Source: an uncultured Lactobacillus sp. (lineage in GTDB: Bacteria > Bacillota > Bacilli > Lactobacillales > Lactobacillaceae). Taken from it: 64,000 nt of DNA. Every line of letters starts with the position of its first letter. The stretch's first letter is position 1. This document shows, piece after piece, positions 33,925-42,022 of the stretch. Location of the stretch: NCBI GenBank assembly GCA_948500755.1, contig CAOOYH010000002.1, positions 1 through 64,000 on the forward strand, given 5' to 3'. Under the pieces are notes generated by a model. That model ran no database searches, was not told the origin of the DNA, and saw only the letters and a program-made list of their open reading frames with translations. Both the position numbers and the translations under genes were made by a program.

Positions 33925-34668
33925 ATGGAAGTTAATCGTATAGATGAAAATACTATTCGAGTTAGAATTGATAAAAAAGAACTTGAAGATCGTGGCTTAA
34001 AAGTTTTAGATTTACTAGGGGATAAAGGAAAAATTCAACGTTTCTTTTATTCCATTCTTGATGAAGTAGATACTGATCATACTTTTGGAAATAATGTTCC
34101 AGTAACTTTCCAGGTAATGCCTAATAATGGAGGTCTTGATCTCTTGATTAGTAAAGTAAATGGAATGAAACCTGGTGATTTTCAAAAGATGTTGAAACCA
34201 GAAGCCGCTGAAAATTCAATGGATCAACAAGAGGCTAAAGATAAACCTCAAGCACCGCACTTCTTTGATTTAAATCCAAAAGATGATGATAAAGTGAATC
34301 TATCAGATCCTAATTTGGTTGATGAAGAAGAACTTTCTGATAGCGAAATAGAGGAATTTTGGAAATTTCAAAATCATCATGCTTATGAATTTGACGATTT
34401 GGGTGCTTTGATTGAATTAGCCGATAACTTAAAAGTGAATGATTTGGCCTCAAGCTTGTATTATGAAGATGGCAAATACTACTTAGAGTTAGCATTTCTT
34501 AATGAAATTTACCCTGAATTAAAACCAGCGGATGCTTGGGCTATCGCCAATGAATACGGCATCAATATTAATGATGAAAAGTTAGATGCGATTAAGCGTA
34601 CCAGCAAATGCATTTTATATCGAGATGCATTAAATAGTATTAGAACTTATTTCTGTAAAGCATGTTAA
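33925..34668 (+). CDS. mecA: Adaptor protein MecA
   Basis: MecA is an adaptor that delivers substrates such as ComK or ComX to ClpC-ClpP and activates ClpC. The 247-residue protein has the N-terminal substrate domain starting MEVNRIDENTIRVRIDKKELEDRG, with LLGDKGKIQRFFYSILDEVD. An acidic linker (about residues 90-145) follows, then the Clp-binding C-terminal domain with FDDLGALIELADNL and SLYYEDGKYYLELAF. The ATG at 33925 is chosen because it follows GGGGTGA; an ATG at 33910 would lie within that ribosome site region. A terminator separates it from coiA. Confidence 0.94.
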   Translation: MEVNRIDENTIRVRIDKKELEDRGLKVLDLLGDKGKIQRFFYSILDEVDTDHTFGNNVPVTFQVMPNNGGLDLLISKVNGMKPGDFQKMLKPEAAENSMDQQEAKDKPQAPHFFDLNPKDDDKVNLSDPNLVDEEELSDSEIEEFWKFQNHHAYEFDDLGALIELADNLKVNDLASSLYYEDGKYYLELAFLNEIYPELKPADAWAIANEYGININDEKLDAIKRTSKCILYRDALNSIRTYFCKAC

Positions 34669-34677
34669 CAACAAATA

Positions 34678-34706
34678 AAGGACGAGAGAAATCTCGTCCT
34701 TTTTTG
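34678..34706 (+). terminator. Terminator of mecA
   Basis: A ten-bp perfect stem AAGGACGAGA/TCTCGTCCTT (34678-34687 and 34692-34701) is followed by T residues. Confidence 0.85.
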
Positions 34707-34731
34707 CGTACTTAATTACGGGGCGATAATT

Positions 34732-35577
34732 TTGTACGCAGCAATGTTAAATAAAAGATTAGTAACTGCCGTTAATGAGGCTCATTTAGTGATGACCAAT
34801 CAAAAGGGATTGAATTATGAAGACTACCGCTGTCCACGCTGTAGTAAAAGAATGATGTTAGTGATTTCTCAACAAAAAATGCCATTTTTTAAACATTTAA
34901 ATAAAATCCATAATATGATGGGAGAAAAAGAAGAACACCATCATTCGAAAATGATGCTTAAATCTGCGCTAACGGCTGCGGGATTTAATGCGCAAGTTGA
35001 AATTCCATTAGCCGATGGTCAAATTAGAGCCGATGTGTTGGCTTCACCTAAATTAGCATTTGAAGTTCAATGTGCTCCTTTGAGTACGGAAGAATTTAAT
35101 CATCGACATGCTCTATATCAGCAAGTGGGGATTACTGATATTTGGATTGTGGGTCAACGTCACTACTTAAAGGACAAAATAAAAACGACACAATTGATAT
35201 TCATGAGAGAAAATCAATCGTGGCGTCAATATTTTTTGGAAATTGATCCAACACAGGATCAATTTCGATTAAAATTTAATATTTTACAAGAACCCGTTAC
35301 ACGCAAGCTACATTATCAAATAGCAAGCTTTGATTTGGATGATCTTGGAATTCAAAAATTTTGGAACTTTAAACCTAATTTTAATGTCTATCATGTTAAT
35401 CCAAATTTGCAGCGCGAGTATTTACAGACTCAAATTAAGCAAAAAAGCAAATTAGGATTAGAGATTGCCAAAAAACTTTATCAAAAACATCTTTCTTTAG
35501 AATCTTTACCTAATGCACCCTTTGAGAAGTGGCGCAAACCTGGAGACATCGATAGCGTAAGTCAATATTTAGATTAA
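34732..35577 (+). CDS. coiA: Competence protein CoiA-like nuclease-family protein
   Basis: CoiA is needed for DNA processing during natural transformation. The 281-residue protein has an N-terminal region with paired cysteines (YRCPRCSKRM), then a nuclease-like core HHSKMMLKSALTAAGFNAQVEIPLADGQIRADVLASPKLAFEVQCAPLSTEEFNHRHALY, read here in pieces. GQIRADVL and AFEVQC supply the D and E-x-Q residues of a PD-(D/E)xK fold. A TTG at 34732 is chosen as start because MYAAMLNKRLVTA aligns with the usual CoiA N terminus and GGGGCGA precedes it; the ATG at 34744 is the alternative. It overlaps the convergent yjbH gene by nine bases. Confidence 0.85.
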   Translation: MYAAMLNKRLVTAVNEAHLVMTNQKGLNYEDYRCPRCSKRMMLVISQQKMPFFKHLNKIHNMMGEKEEHHHSKMMLKSALTAAGFNAQVEIPLADGQIRADVLASPKLAFEVQCAPLSTEEFNHRHALYQQVGITDIWIVGQRHYLKDKIKTTQLIFMRENQSWRQYFLEIDPTQDQFRLKFNILQEPVTRKLHYQIASFDLDDLGIQKFWNFKPNFNVYHVNPNLQREYLQTQIKQKSKLGLEIAKKLYQKHLSLESLPNAPFEKWRKPGDIDSVSQYLD

Positions 35578-36198
35578 TCGTAAATGATTATTTGAAAACA
35601 TTTTGTCGTAAAATGAAGGTTGTTCAATAATTTTACGTTCAGGGATTAACAAACTGACTAGATCATCATGTTTGAGTGTTCCTTCCAGTAAAATTCCACA
35701 ACTTTCATCATTTTCTTTAAAAATCACAGTAGTTGGAGTCTTAGTAATATTCCATTGTTCTGCTAATTTTTGATCTTGATGGATGGAGTCATTAATATAA
35801 TCACCATCTTTTACACTATTTATCTTTTTTAAATTTAAACCCAATTCATCAATTACCTGACCTGGTAATTCAATGTTATATTGTGAGCAATCTTTACATA
35901 ATTTTTGTTGAAGAGTAAAGATAAATTTTCTAGCCTTCTTATTACCATATGTTAGCTTAATTGCATGGTAATCTTGGAGAGCCCTCGTGGTAGCCATTGT
36001 GTATTTAGATAATTCAATGACGTTTTGAGATTCTTTACGTCTACGAAAAACATCTTCCTTGATTGCATTAATATTCGTAATAGGGACGAAATGATAACAT
36101 GCATCAACGTCTAGCTCTTTTATTGTATCTTGAATTTGCTTTTCAATGTCATAGCAATAGATGCCAATTGGGTTGATAAAGATAAAAATCTCATACAT
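35569..36198 (-). CDS. yjbH: YjbH-like DsbA-family adaptor, first redox cysteine missing
   Basis: In Bacillus YjbH binds Spx and speeds its destruction by ClpXP. This 209-residue protein has a thioredoxin/DsbA-like layout: an N-terminal strand YEIFIFINPIGIYCYDIEKQ, a helical insert with CKDC, then TKTPTTVIF with the cis-Pro typical of the fold. In related proteins the first motif is PxCxxC; here it reads PIGIYC, so the first Cys is replaced by Gly. It is encoded on the opposite strand to coiA and overlaps it by nine bases, but the gene order around it matches the Bacillus spx-mecA-coiA-yjbH region. Assignment rests on fold signs plus synteny. Confidence 0.75.
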   Translation of the reverse strand: MYEIFIFINPIGIYCYDIEKQIQDTIKELDVDACYHFVPITNINAIKEDVFRRRKESQNVIELSKYTMATTRALQDYHAIKLTYGNKKARKFIFTLQQKLCKDCSQYNIELPGQVIDELGLNLKKINSVKDGDYINDSIHQDQKLAEQWNITKTPTTVIFKENDESCGILLEGTLKHDDLVSLLIPERKIIEQPSFYDKMFSNNHLRLI

Positions 36199-36307
36199 AT
36201 TAAAACACCTTTGTTGAATAATTTATTCATTGATACTTTAGCAAATGACAAATTGATAAACAAAAAATATGCTTATATACACCTACACTATATTCTAATA
36301 TATCATT

Positions 36308-36922
36308 TTAACCCTGATGAGCAAACGCACGTCCAATTTTACTTTGATTAGTGTTTGAATTTGTTTGTTTAAAGTTATATTCTTTTTCAAGCATTAATAA
36401 GACTTTTTTGATAAGTGCAGGATCAGTATTTTCGATCTCTAGTTCATAGTCTTCAAATCCATCGGGGTAAGAAGTGGCATCTAGGGTTAATTCGCAATTT
36501 TCTGGTCCATTTAGTAAAATACGCTCAGTTTTACTCCATGTCAATAAATGATATTTTTGCGTGCTGAAATGTTTAGATAAATAAGCTCCCACTGTTCCAG
36601 TAAAGGTTATTTCTTCATCGTTAGAAGCTTGCTTAACTAAAGATTTAGCTTGCTGTAATTCTAGTTTATCATTTATTTCAATAACTTCATGGAATTTGCT
36701 TTGAACGGGACGCAAATCAGGGACTTTTAATGTTTGTTCGGCATGATCCTTGAAAATTCTAATTCTCAAAGCTATCTTGTGATGTTTTAAAAGACTCTTA
36801 GTAGTATCAAAATAATAGTTTTCTTGTTTAAAGTCGGCCTTTACGGGAAAGGCTTTAACAATGTTTTGATAAACGGTTTTTGATAAAATTGTTTTTGCTT
36901 CAATTTCGCGATTTTGTGTCAT
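36308..36922 (-). CDS. yjbK: CYTH domain protein (YjbK-like triphosphate tunnel enzyme)
   Basis: This encodes 204 residues. It opens with REIEAKTIL, the E-x-E-x-K signature that binds metal and triphosphate in the CYTH superfamily. ENYYFDT, LRIRIF, QTLKVPD and the late CELTLDATSYPDGFEDYELEIE strand pair follow in the right order for a beta-barrel tunnel. Inorganic triphosphatase, thiamine triphosphatase or adenylate cyclase activities occur in the superfamily; which applies is unknown. It is divergent from relQ, as its homologue yjbK lies near yjbM (relQ) in Bacillus. Confidence 0.85.
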   Translation of the reverse strand: MTQNREIEAKTILSKTVYQNIVKAFPVKADFKQENYYFDTTKSLLKHHKIALRIRIFKDHAEQTLKVPDLRPVQSKFHEVIEINDKLELQQAKSLVKQASNDEEITFTGTVGAYLSKHFSTQKYHLLTWSKTERILLNGPENCELTLDATSYPDGFEDYELEIENTDPALIKKVLLMLEKEYNFKQTNSNTNQSKIGRAFAHQG

Positions 36923-37000
36923 TTTAAAATTCTCTCCAATCTTTCTTTTATTATTATATGGTAAAATGTGAGTGTTTGGTTAAGAAAGGAATTTTTTCTC

Positions 37001-37633
37001 ATGGACATAGATTGGGATAACTTTTTATGGCCTTATACTGAGGCTGTACGTGAACTTAAAGTTAAATTTCGTTCTCTTAGACAGAGTTTTTTGACAAAAG
37101 GTGAACATTCACCGATTGAATTTGTAATTGGTAGAGTTAAAACGGTGGACTCTATTAAAGAAAAAATGACCCGAAGAGTAATTAGTCCTGAAGTAATTGA
37201 AACGGATATGCAGGATATTGCGGGAATTAGAATCGTGTGTCAATTTGTAGATGATATTTATAATGTGGTAGATTTAATCCATGCGCGGGATGATATGGAA
37301 GTAATTGAAGAGCGCGACTACATTAAAAACGCCAAACCATCAGGATATCGCTCCTATCACATGGTAATTTCTTATACAGTTTATCTTCCTGAGGGACCTA
37401 AAAATTTAATCGCAGAAATTCAAATTAGAACCTTGGCGATGAATTTCTGGGCAACCGTTGAACATACTTTGAATTATAAATATCAAGGGTCTTATCCAGA
37501 AGATATTTCTCAACGATTAAAATCAACTGCTGAAGCAGCTTATAAATTAGACGAGGAAATGTCCTCAATCAAAGACGAAGTCCAAGAGGCGCAGAAGATT
37601 TTTACAAGAAATAAAGGCAAGGAAAAATCATGA
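37001..37633 (+). CDS. relQ: Small alarmone synthetase RelQ (GTP pyrophosphokinase)
   Basis: This makes (p)ppGpp from GTP/GDP and ATP without a hydrolase domain. The 210-residue protein is the normal small synthetase length. The synthetase core shows RVKTVDSIKEKM, DIAGIRIVCQFVDDIYNVV, the KPSGYRSYHMV G-loop and the ELxTRT-equivalent IAEIQIRTLAMNFWATVEHTLNYKY. The ATG at 37001 follows AAGAAAGGA; earlier in-frame codons are rejected. It overlaps nadK by four bases (ATGA), coupling alarmone and NADP supply genes. Confidence 0.95.
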   Translation: MDIDWDNFLWPYTEAVRELKVKFRSLRQSFLTKGEHSPIEFVIGRVKTVDSIKEKMTRRVISPEVIETDMQDIAGIRIVCQFVDDIYNVVDLIHARDDMEVIEERDYIKNAKPSGYRSYHMVISYTVYLPEGPKNLIAEIQIRTLAMNFWATVEHTLNYKYQGSYPEDISQRLKSTAEAAYKLDEEMSSIKDEVQEAQKIFTRNKGKEKS

Positions 37634-38433
37634 GGGTAACGATTGCGCATAATAACAATGAAAAGACTTTAAAGGTTGTTAAGCATTTAAGAGAATGTTT
37701 AGAAGAAAAAAATGTAGTCTTTGATGCTAAATATCCAGATGTTGTAATTACAGTCGGAGGGGATGGAACGTTAATTAATGCTTTCCATCGTTACGAAAAT
37801 CAAGTTGATTCCATTAGATTTATTGGTGTTCACACTGGACATTTAGGCTTTTACACTGATTGGCGCAATTATGATGTTGAAAAGATGGTGGATGCACTCA
37901 CTCTAAGAAAAGCTGAATCAGCTAAATATCCGTTATTGGAGGTTAATTTAATTACTGAATCCGGTGAAGAAAAGAGATACTTGGCCCTTAATGAATCTGC
38001 GGTTAAGCGAGTTTCACATACTTTAGAAGCTAACGTTTATATTGATGATCAATTATTTGAAAATTTTCGTGGAGACGGTCTTTGTGTATCAACTCCAACC
38101 GGTTCGACTGCTTATAGTAAATCTTTAGGTGGAGCAGTAATTCATCCCCGCTTAAAAGCATTGCAGATGACAGAAATTGCTTCAATTAATAATCGGGTGT
38201 TTAGAACTTTATCTGCTCCGATTGTAATTGCACCTGATCAATGGATTACGATTGTTCCTAATTCAGATCATTTTGTAATGACTATTGATGGTGAAAGAAT
38301 TGATGTACGCAATGCTAAGAAAATTGTTTATCGTATTTCAGGGCATGTGATTCAATTTGATCGCTTTGGTCACCACCATTTTTGGTCACGTGTTCAGGAT
38401 GCGTTTATTGGTGAGAACAATGGCAATCTTTAA
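37630..38433 (+). CDS. nadK: NAD kinase
   Basis: This phosphorylates NAD to NADP in the cytoplasm. The 267-residue protein has the GGDG motif in ITVGGDGTLINAFHR, the NE/D motif in ALNESAVKR and GDGLCVSTPTGSTAYSKSLGGAV. These are the three landmark motifs of the family (PpnK). The start overlaps the relQ stop and its own 3' end overlaps the rluD-like gene by 14 bases, so relQ-nadK-rluD is one translationally coupled operon. Confidence 0.96.
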   Translation: MRVTIAHNNNEKTLKVVKHLRECLEEKNVVFDAKYPDVVITVGGDGTLINAFHRYENQVDSIRFIGVHTGHLGFYTDWRNYDVEKMVDALTLRKAESAKYPLLEVNLITESGEEKRYLALNESAVKRVSHTLEANVYIDDQLFENFRGDGLCVSTPTGSTAYSKSLGGAVIHPRLKALQMTEIASINNRVFRTLSAPIVIAPDQWITIVPNSDHFVMTIDGERIDVRNAKKIVYRISGHVIQFDRFGHHHFWSRVQDAFIGENNGNL

Positions 38434-39310
38434 ATTAACAGTAAAAGAAAGAGACCCCAAAAAATTAGGGGCCTTTTTACTTAAGAATGGTTTTTCCAGG
38501 CAAGCTTTAAATAAATCAAAGCATCATCAAGGGATGATTTTAGTAAATCATAAACGTCGCTATACAAGTTATAACTTAAAAGAAGGCGATGAAGTTATTT
38601 TTGTAAGTGGCAAGGAAAAAGAAAATCCTTGGTTAAAGCCGTCTTATGGTCCCCTAAAGATCGTAAAAGAAAGTAAAGATTATTTAGTGGTTAACAAAGA
38701 TGCAGGCGTACTTTCAATTCCTTCGCGTTATGAAGATGATGATGCAGTGGTTAATCGAATGCTAGGATATTTTGAAAATAAGGGTGAGACAGCAGTTAAG
38801 CCACATGTGATCACTAGATTAGATCGCAATACATCTGGTTTGGTTTTAGTTGGAAAAAACCCAATTGCACATGCCCGTTTTAGTAAATTGAGCAAAGATA
38901 TTTTTATTAAAAAATACCATGCAATTGTTCATGGAAATTTTGCTTTAAATGAATTGATAGGTATAGTTGATAAACCAATTGGCAAGATCAGTGATGGAGT
39001 TAAACGAGGAATAGTTTCATCTGGCCAAAGTGCTCAAACTAAATATCGTGTGCTCGATCAAGTAGAGGATGCAAGTTTAGTTGAGTTGCAGCTTCTTACC
39101 GGCCGAACTCATCAAATTAGGGTGCATATGCAGGCCATTGGCCATGTTTTGTATGGAGATGAATTATATGGAGCAGAGGATGATTTTGAACGTCAGGCCT
39201 TAAATTGCTTTTATTTACAATATCCAGATCCATTTGGGGATGAAGAAATCATTGTTAAAATTGATGATCCACTTGATATGCAGAGATTATGGATGAAGCT
39301 CAAAAGGTGA
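38420..39310 (+). CDS. rluD: RluA/RluD-family 23S rRNA pseudouridine synthase
   Basis: This encodes 296 residues. An N-terminal S4-like RNA-binding part (KLGAFLLKNGFSRQALNKSKHHQGMILVNHK) precedes the catalytic domain, whose active-site Asp is in HVITRLDRNTSGLVLVGK (HRLDxxTSG motif). LLTGRTHQIRVHMQAIGH is the second landmark. The start is the ATG at 38420 with GGTGAGA upstream, inside the end of nadK. The exact uridine targets are not decidable; by position it corresponds to yjbO of Bacillus. Confidence 0.92.
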   Translation: MAIFKLTVKERDPKKLGAFLLKNGFSRQALNKSKHHQGMILVNHKRRYTSYNLKEGDEVIFVSGKEKENPWLKPSYGPLKIVKESKDYLVVNKDAGVLSIPSRYEDDDAVVNRMLGYFENKGETAVKPHVITRLDRNTSGLVLVGKNPIAHARFSKLSKDIFIKKYHAIVHGNFALNELIGIVDKPIGKISDGVKRGIVSSGQSAQTKYRVLDQVEDASLVELQLLTGRTHQIRVHMQAIGHVLYGDELYGAEDDFERQALNCFYLQYPDPFGDEEIIVKIDDPLDMQRLWMKLKR

Positions 39311-39361
39311 GCTTTATTTTTTTAGATAAGGGTAAAGTTAAATAAGAATAAGTAAAAAGCA

Positions 39362-39390
39362 TTGATATTTGAAATCGATTTCAATAGAAT
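39362..39390 (+). promoter_or_regulatory. Promoter of oleate hydratase 2 with a cre-like palindrome in the spacer
   Basis: A TTGATA -35 (39362-39367) and TAGAAT -10 (39385-39390) are exactly 17 bp apart. The spacer contains TGAAATCGATTTCA (39370-39383), a perfect 14-bp palindrome that fits the CcpA cre consensus TGWNANCGNTNWCA. A protein bound there would block RNA polymerase. Promoter and palindrome are read directly; CcpA as the binder is inference. Confidence 0.8.
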
Positions 39391-39437
39391 TAAGGGTGAA
39401 GATGAAATGCTATATTTAGACAGAGAAGAGGATACAT

Positions 39438-41213
39438 ATGTATTATTCTAATGGTAATTATGAGGCTTTCGCAGACACTCAAAAGCCGGAAGGTGTAGAT
39501 AATAAATCAGCTTATATTATTGGTAGTGGATTAGCAGGGCTCGCTGCTGCAGTCTTCTTAATTAGGGATGCTAAGATGAAGGGTGACAAGATTCATATCT
39601 TAGAAGAACTTCCTGTAGCTGGTGGTTCCCTTGATGGAACCGACCGTCCTAATGCAGGGTTTGTGGTTCGCGGGGGCCGTGAAATGGAAAACCACTTTGA
39701 ATGTTTATGGGACATGTATCGTTCAATTCCAAGTTTGGAAGTACCGGGGGCTTCATATTTGGATGAGTATTATTGGCTTGATAAAAAAGATCCTAACTCT
39801 TCAAATTGTCGTTTAATTTATAAACGTGGCAATCGTTATCCTACTGATGGAGAATATGGTTTAGGTAAATGCTCTAAAGAAATTGTGAAATTGATTATGA
39901 CCCCTGAAAGTGAAATTGAAGGTAAAACCATTGAAGATTTCTTTAGTGATGAATTTTTTGAAACTAATTTCTGGGCATATTGGTCAACGATGTTTGCCTT
40001 TGAAAAATGGCACTCACTAGCTGAAATGCGCCGTTACTGCATGCGTTTTATTCATCATATTGATGGATTGCCTGATTTTACTGCTTTAAAGTTTAATAAG
40101 TATAATCAGTATGAATCAATGGTTAAACCTGTCTTAGCTTACTTAAAAGATCATGGCGTCCATATTGATTATGATGTTCATGTAGATAACGTAATTGTTG
40201 ACCATAAAGATGGCAAGAAGATTGCTAAAAAGATTGTCATGACCAAAAATGGTAAGCAAAGTGATATCGATTTAACTCCTGATGATTTAGTATTTGTAAC
40301 TAATGGCTCAATTACTGAATCTTCAACTTATGGGGATCAAAATAATCCTGCTCCAATTACGCATAAAAAGGGCAGTTCCTGGAAACTCTGGGAAAATTTA
40401 GCTGCACAAGATAGTGACTTTGGTCATCCCGATGTCTTTTGCGAGGATATTCCAGAACGTAGTTGGTTTGTTTCTGCTACTACTACGATGAAAACTAAGA
40501 AATTAGCTCCATATTTTGAACGTTTAACTAAGAGAAGTCTTTATGATGGTCGTGTAAATACAGGTGGTATTGTAACAATTATGGATTCTAATTGGGGACT
40601 TAGTTTTACAATTCACCGTCAGCCTCACTTTAAGAGTCAAAAGCCAAACGAAATTGTAATTTGGATCTATGCTCTTTATTCTGATACCGAAGGAAATTAT
40701 ATTAAAAAGAGAATAGTAGATTGCACAGGTAAAGAAATTTGTGAAGAATTACTTTATCATTTAGGTGTCCCAGTTGAAGAAATTGAAGAAGATGCTAGTG
40801 AAGAAAACATGAACACTGTTCCAGTTTATATGCCATACATTACTAGTTACTTTATGCCACGTCGTGATGGTGACCGTCCAGCAGTAGTGCCTGACGGCTC
40901 CGAAAATATTGCATTTATTGGTAACTTTGCGGAAAGTCCAACTAGAGATACTGTCTTTACTACCGAATATTCAGTTAGAACTGCAATGGAAGCTGTATAT
41001 ACCTTATTGAATGTAGATAGAGGTGTTCCTGAAGTATTCGATTCAATTTTTGATATTCGTCAATTATTACGAGCAATGTACTATATGTCTGATAAGAAAA
41101 AACTTGTTGATCAAGAGATGCCTCTTCCAGAAAAAATAGCTCTTAAATCGGGGATGAAGAAAATCAAAAAGACTTGGGTAGCAGAACTCCTTAAGGAAGC
41201 TAACTTGATTTAA
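39438..41213 (+). CDS. ohyA: Oleate hydratase (myosin-cross-reactive antigen family), paralogue 2
   Basis: This FAD-dependent fatty acid double-bond hydratase has 591 residues, full length. The dinucleotide motif is canonical (YIIGSGLAGLAAAVF). The catalytic loop RGGREMENHFE and KYNQYES are intact, as are NGSITESSTYGD and the C-terminal FTTEYSVRTAMEAVY. Its sequence start (YYSNGNYEAFADTQKPEGVD) resembles the structurally studied L. acidophilus enzyme more than paralogue 1 does. Transcription is from its own promoter with a cre-like operator, so it may be repressed in good sugar supply, unlike paralogue 1. AGAGGA precedes the ATG. Confidence 0.94.
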   Translation: MYYSNGNYEAFADTQKPEGVDNKSAYIIGSGLAGLAAAVFLIRDAKMKGDKIHILEELPVAGGSLDGTDRPNAGFVVRGGREMENHFECLWDMYRSIPSLEVPGASYLDEYYWLDKKDPNSSNCRLIYKRGNRYPTDGEYGLGKCSKEIVKLIMTPESEIEGKTIEDFFSDEFFETNFWAYWSTMFAFEKWHSLAEMRRYCMRFIHHIDGLPDFTALKFNKYNQYESMVKPVLAYLKDHGVHIDYDVHVDNVIVDHKDGKKIAKKIVMTKNGKQSDIDLTPDDLVFVTNGSITESSTYGDQNNPAPITHKKGSSWKLWENLAAQDSDFGHPDVFCEDIPERSWFVSATTTMKTKKLAPYFERLTKRSLYDGRVNTGGIVTIMDSNWGLSFTIHRQPHFKSQKPNEIVIWIYALYSDTEGNYIKKRIVDCTGKEICEELLYHLGVPVEEIEEDASEENMNTVPVYMPYITSYFMPRRDGDRPAVVPDGSENIAFIGNFAESPTRDTVFTTEYSVRTAMEAVYTLLNVDRGVPEVFDSIFDIRQLLRAMYYMSDKKKLVDQEMPLPEKIALKSGMKKIKKTWVAELLKEANLI

Positions 41214-41215
41214 GC

Positions 41216-41257
41216 AAAAAAATAAGTTTCGCACATGAAGTACGAAGCTTATTTTTT
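41216..41257. terminator. Bidirectional terminator after oleate hydratase 2
   Basis: AAAAAATAAGTTTCG and CGAAGCTTATTTTTT (41216-41230 and 41243-41257) form a long stem with A and T tails on either side, between convergent genes. Confidence 0.8.
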
Positions 41258-41941
41258 ATGCTTTTTGAATTTTCGTGTAACTACTACAAATGAAATAGCT
41301 AATAGAGCAATTACAATAATTGCAATCCCGGCTTTAATTAAACGTTGACCATCTAAATGTAAAATTGAGTCACCACCGTAAGCGTAGAGGTAAGCAAATG
41401 GAATAGTTCCAATTAAAATGGGAATAAGGCGTTTTTTTCGAGTTTTATTGATAAGTAAGTTTGCATAGCTAACTGTGGCACTTGGGATGAATGGAATCAT
41501 ATAGCCAAAAATTAGGCCGATTTGCTGATAACCTTCAGCTGACATTAAGAGGGTATAGATTTTGCTATGTTTTAATTTGTCTGGATTATAGAGTTTACGT
41601 AAAAGTTGCATTAAAACAAACTGTCCAATTACATCTCCCACCCAGTTAATGCCAAAACCAATCGCTGGACCATAGAGAATACCATTAAGCACGCAAAAAA
41701 TCCCATTTGATAAACCCGGAATAGCTACACACACCACATTCAAGATAAATAAAAAGGCTAGATCCTCAATGCCATGACTGCGCACCATTTTGATTAATAA
41801 TTTTTCATTATGTGGATCAAAATGCATCAGAAGCTTGATTTCAGGTTGAAAATTTAAATATAGTCGATATAAAACTAAGAGCCCAAGGAATATTCCTAGA
41901 ATAAATAAAATTATCCTAAGAGCACGTTTTTTAAGTTTCAA
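41249..41941 (-). CDS. TVP38/TMEM64 (VTT domain) membrane protein
   Basis: This encodes 230 residues with about five to six membrane segments. The VTT/SNARE-associated core is visible: NVVCVAIPGLSNGIFCVLNGILYGPAIGFGINWVGDVIGQ, then MIPFIPSATVSYANLLINKTRKKRLIPILIGTIPFAYLYAYGGDSI (cited in part). The family may be involved in lipid flipping or export. It starts at a TTG (41941) preceded by GGGGTGG. It has its own unit downstream of the uppP terminator. Confidence 0.82.
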   Translation of the reverse strand: MKLKKRALRIILFILGIFLGLLVLYRLYLNFQPEIKLLMHFDPHNEKLLIKMVRSHGIEDLAFLFILNVVCVAIPGLSNGIFCVLNGILYGPAIGFGINWVGDVIGQFVLMQLLRKLYNPDKLKHSKIYTLLMSAEGYQQIGLIFGYMIPFIPSATVSYANLLINKTRKKRLIPILIGTIPFAYLYAYGGDSILHLDGQRLIKAGIAIIVIALLAISFVVVTRKFKKHKK

Positions 41942-41990
41942 AATTCCACCCCCTCTTAGTTGTTATCTCTATTTATTTTACCGTAACAAA

Positions 41991-42016
41991 AAAGCGTTGA
42001 CTATAGTCAACGCTTT
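41991..42016 (-). terminator. Terminator of uppP
   Basis: AAAGCGTTGAC and GTCAACGCTTT are perfect arms around a TATA loop, with a T run on the minus-strand 3' side. Confidence 0.85.
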
Positions 42017-42022
42017 GAATAA

